A DNA stretch of 64,000 nucleotides from Daphnia carinata (lineage: Eukaryota > Arthropoda > Branchiopoda > Diplostraca > Daphniidae): assembly GCF_022539665.2 (NCBI RefSeq), contig NC_081333.1, forward strand, positions 9,732,971-9,796,970. The letters run 5' to 3'. The translations under genes and the position numbers were made by a program. Positions 61,497 through 64,000 of this stretch are shown in pieces (the first letter of the stretch is position 1; the number at the start of each line of letters is the position of its first letter). The notes beneath the pieces were generated by a model. The model searched no databases. It worked only from the letters and a program-made list of their open reading frames with translations, and was not told the origin of the DNA.

Positions 61497-63145
61497 ATGA
61501 AATGCCATTACGAAGTTCTTGGTGTCCCTTTGAATGCATCAGAAGATGACCTGAAAAAGTCCTACAGAAAACTTGCTCTCAAATGGCATCCCGACAAAAA
61601 TCTAGAAAACTCAGATCAGGCCAAAAAAGAATTTCAGTTTATTCAAGCAGCCTATGAAGTATTAAGTGATCCCCAAGAGAGAGCATGGTATGATAAGCAC
61701 CGGGATGCAATCCTACTTGGAGGTTGTAATAATTCATGTTCCATGTTCTTGGACAGTATGATTATAATTATATTTTTTCAGCAAAAGGAGCAGAATATCA
61801 AGAAAATGCAGTAAATTTGTTTGAATACTTCACATCTGCTTGTTACTCTGGGTTTGGAGATGATGAGGAATCTTTTTATGGTGTTTATAGGTATGTATTT
61901 TGTACATATTGATTGATTTTGGATTATGTTGCCTTTCAATTTGTTTTCATTTTGCAATAGGGAGTTATTTAGCAGGATTGCTGCTGAAGACATGGAATTT
62001 TCACAAGATCAAGATAGTGACTTTGAAATCCCGGATTTTGGTAATTCCACCAGCGACTACAGTGAGGTAAATAAAAGCAGAAAGTTTCTTAATTGTAAAT
62101 TAATTTTATAATGTTTTTTTTAGGTTGTTCGCCCATTTTATGCCTATTGGAGTGCGTATTGCACGTTACGACCATACTCTTGGTTAGACAAGTATAATAT
62201 TGATACTCTGAAAGAAGTACCTCGCAGGTTTTTTTGTCGTTTTAAATGTTGATATTTTTGTGTTTGACTACGTCATCTTTTTTTAATAACAGAGTACAGC
62301 GGCTGATGGAGAAAGACAATAAAAAGCTTAGAGATGTGGGTCGTAAGCAAAGGAATGAAGAAGTTAGAGCCCTGGTTAATTTCGTTCGTAAACGAGATCC
62401 ACGTGTGAAGGCCTACATAGTAAGTACAGCCATTTTTCATTGTAAAGTAAAGTCTTAAAGATCATCGTTGGGCAGAAATTGCTTGAAGAGAAGACAGCAC
62501 AAAATGCATTAAAAACAAAGCTTCAACAAGAGCGCCATCGAGAGAAACGGCGACAACTTTTAAACGAAACAACTAGCACGACCGGTTTTGGTTTCACTCA
62601 AATGTCTGATTTGGAAAAACAACTAAGAGTAAATATATTTTCAGCGCAAAATTTAAAATCAGTTTGTCAAAAAAAACATTGGGTGGTGGATTTTAGGATA
62701 TTGAAGCTCAATATGCTTCATCGGTGGAAACTTCGGATTGTGACAGTGACGCCGAGAGTGACGTTGACGACAACGAAGACGGTACGCCGAAAGAACATGC
62801 AGATACCGCTTACCAAACAAATGAAAACCTTGAGAAAAATAGGAGTGAAGAGCGTGTTTCAAAAGAACAAACACTGGAGAATATTACTACTGATAGTGAA
62901 AATTCTGACGAGGATTTACTGGATTTCTATTGTCCAGCTTGTAAAAAGAATTTTAAAACAATAAAATCGTAAGTAGCAGACCTGTTTTCGACATATTTCC
63001 TCAATACCAATTAAATAATTTAATTGTCACTAGACGTGAAAGCCATGATCGCAGCAAAAAACATCAAAATAAAGTACGTGCATTACGTAAAATGATGTTA
63101 GAAGATGAAAAAGATGGTGAAGAAAGCATTGATGATATTGAATAA
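61497..63145 (+). CDS. DNAJC21: DnaJ homolog subfamily C member 21 (JJJ1 type)
   Basis: Eight exons: 61497-61722, 61782-61890, 61961-62066, 62124-62227, 62293-62419, 62476-62628, 62697-62968 and 63034-63145; 402 residues. It is the J-protein of late 60S ribosome maturation, stimulating Hsp70 to release shuttling factors in the cytoplasm. J domain at 1-70 with intact HPD ([10 protein letters not shown]), then the family's conserved [20 protein letters not shown]-like segment, a charged helical region, an acidic stretch, and one C2H2 finger of the U1/JAZ type (C-x2-C with [10 protein letters not shown], then H-x5-H in the last exon). Human DNAJC21 is longer (about 530 residues) with a second C-terminal zinc finger, which is missing here. 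The start is the ATG directly before KCHYEVLGV. Confidence 0.94.
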
Positions 63146-63911
63146 AAAGACTTTTGTCCACTTTCTGGAGTGAAATAATTTAAATTGCTTTCTGGAAATA
63201 TACGGATAAAGACGATTTCTACTTTTTGGACCATGGCTTTTTTAAACGACATCATGAAATCGATTCGGAACTTTATGACGCACCCTCACCTCACACCACC
63301 CCCTTAACCCCTTTACTATTGGCTCGAAAACTATAGGGCCAATTGCAAAATAAAATTCCAAAAGTAATTCCAAATGACTGCACGTCTTTTACATTTTTTG
63401 GCTTTATTGTTTTTTTATATGATAATATATGATTTCGATGTAAAATTGTAGTACGCAGCGCTGTAGCGTACTGGCGCGCTATAAGTCTTCGATTCAGTGT
63501 ATTGCAATTTGCAACATGCCAAAAAAAAGTATATTTTTTTAGTTTATTTTGAAAACGGCTGGTTTAAGGAGAAAAACTCTTACATAATCGAACTCAGCGT
63601 TCAATTTTGGCTATCCCGTGTGATTTTTACCGAATTCCAAGGGATTTCGTTTTTTGCCGATTTTGACAAAATGAAAAGGCTATAAGCCTTCTCACTTTTT
63701 CATTTTTGGCCAAATTTCAAATTTCGCTTTTAATATACGATTTCGATGTAAAATTGAATGCTAATTATGAAAATGAAGTTTATTTTTCAATTGGCCTTAT
63801 AGTTTTTGAATTAAACTTAAAAAACAAAAACGTCGGGCTTATTTTTCTCAGCTAAAAAAGTCGGGCTTAAAAAGTCGGGCTGAAATATTTTTTGCTATAA
63901 AACATAATATT
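63146..63911. other. Spacer with short internal repeats, no gene
   Basis: AT-rich sequence. ATTTCGATGTAAAATTG occurs twice (near 63431 and 63740), and AAAGTCGGGCTT-type units are repeated near 63828-63890. No coding exon seen. Confidence 0.45.
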
Positions 63912-64000
63912 TATGGCAATCCGTTTTATATGGCAATCCGTTTTACATAAAAAAAAAAAATGGCGGAAAAAAAAAAAAAAATCGCACTTTTTTCTCTTTT
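63912..64000 (+). repeat. Dispersed TATGGCAATCCG element, copy 4 (cut by window end)
   Basis: Two near-tandem TATGGCAATCCGTTTTA units, an A-run, TGGCGG, an A-run, then TCGCACTTTTTTCTCTTTT, matching the start of the element at 34800. The remainder lies beyond the window. Confidence 0.65.

Overview
The window looks like nuclear DNA of a branchiopod crustacean, most likely a Daphnia-type water flea. The genes are arthropod/animal orthologues split by many very short introns (about 55-95 bp). They sit close together on both strands, with tRNA-derived SINEs and AT-rich spacers. No bacterial, organellar or viral gene was seen. The species call is inference. The gene calls rest on exon-by-exon reading in which splice phases close and the summed coding lengths divide by three, except for Drosha.

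Layout. 1-8.4 kb: TSC22-domain gene (bunched/TSC22D type) with two alternative first exons and three perfect cAMP-response-element palindromes. 8.4-12.25 kb: COG3 (Golgi tether). 12.8-16.65 kb, minus strand: Drosha, tail-to-tail with COG3, with a one-base frameshift and an apparent 35-nt intron. 19.05-21.1 kb: drebrin-like/Abp1. 22.0-28.3 kb: a 13-exon, about 1810-residue protein that joins a nuclear-receptor-like zinc module to a CCCH zinc finger and a helical C-terminus (possibly TOPAZ1-like). 28.98-31.54 kb: mitochondrial HSP70 (mortalin). 33.1-33.6 kb, minus: intronless secreted Cu/Zn superoxide dismutase.

34.2-44.7 kb is a repeat island. It holds two copies of a tRNA-derived SINE and three copies (one plus, two minus) of a ~2-kb unit that carries a decayed spliced gene and a structured hairpin module. 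The copies form a large palindrome plus a tandem duplication, separated by spacers loaded with tRNA-like Pol III promoters. A small dispersed element (TATGGCAATCCGTTTTAC end) occurs here and again at the right edge of the window.

44.9-47.5 kb: CNOT10 (CCR4-NOT subunit). 49.5-54.7 kb: LIN-41/TRIM71 with RING, B-boxes, filamin and NHL domains, whose 3' UTR has two let-7 and two miR-125 seed sites. 55.95-60.5 kb: DSTYK kinase in 20 exons. 60.67-61.25 kb, minus: NDUFA12 (complex I), tail-to-tail with DSTYK. 61.5-63.15 kb: DNAJC21, head-to-head with NDUFA12.

Three genes touch one process: Drosha makes microRNAs, LIN-41 is the classical let-7 target with intact-looking sites here, and CNOT10 belongs to the deadenylase complex recruited by miRNA effectors. 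The co-location may be chance. The other genes are unrelated housekeeping genes.
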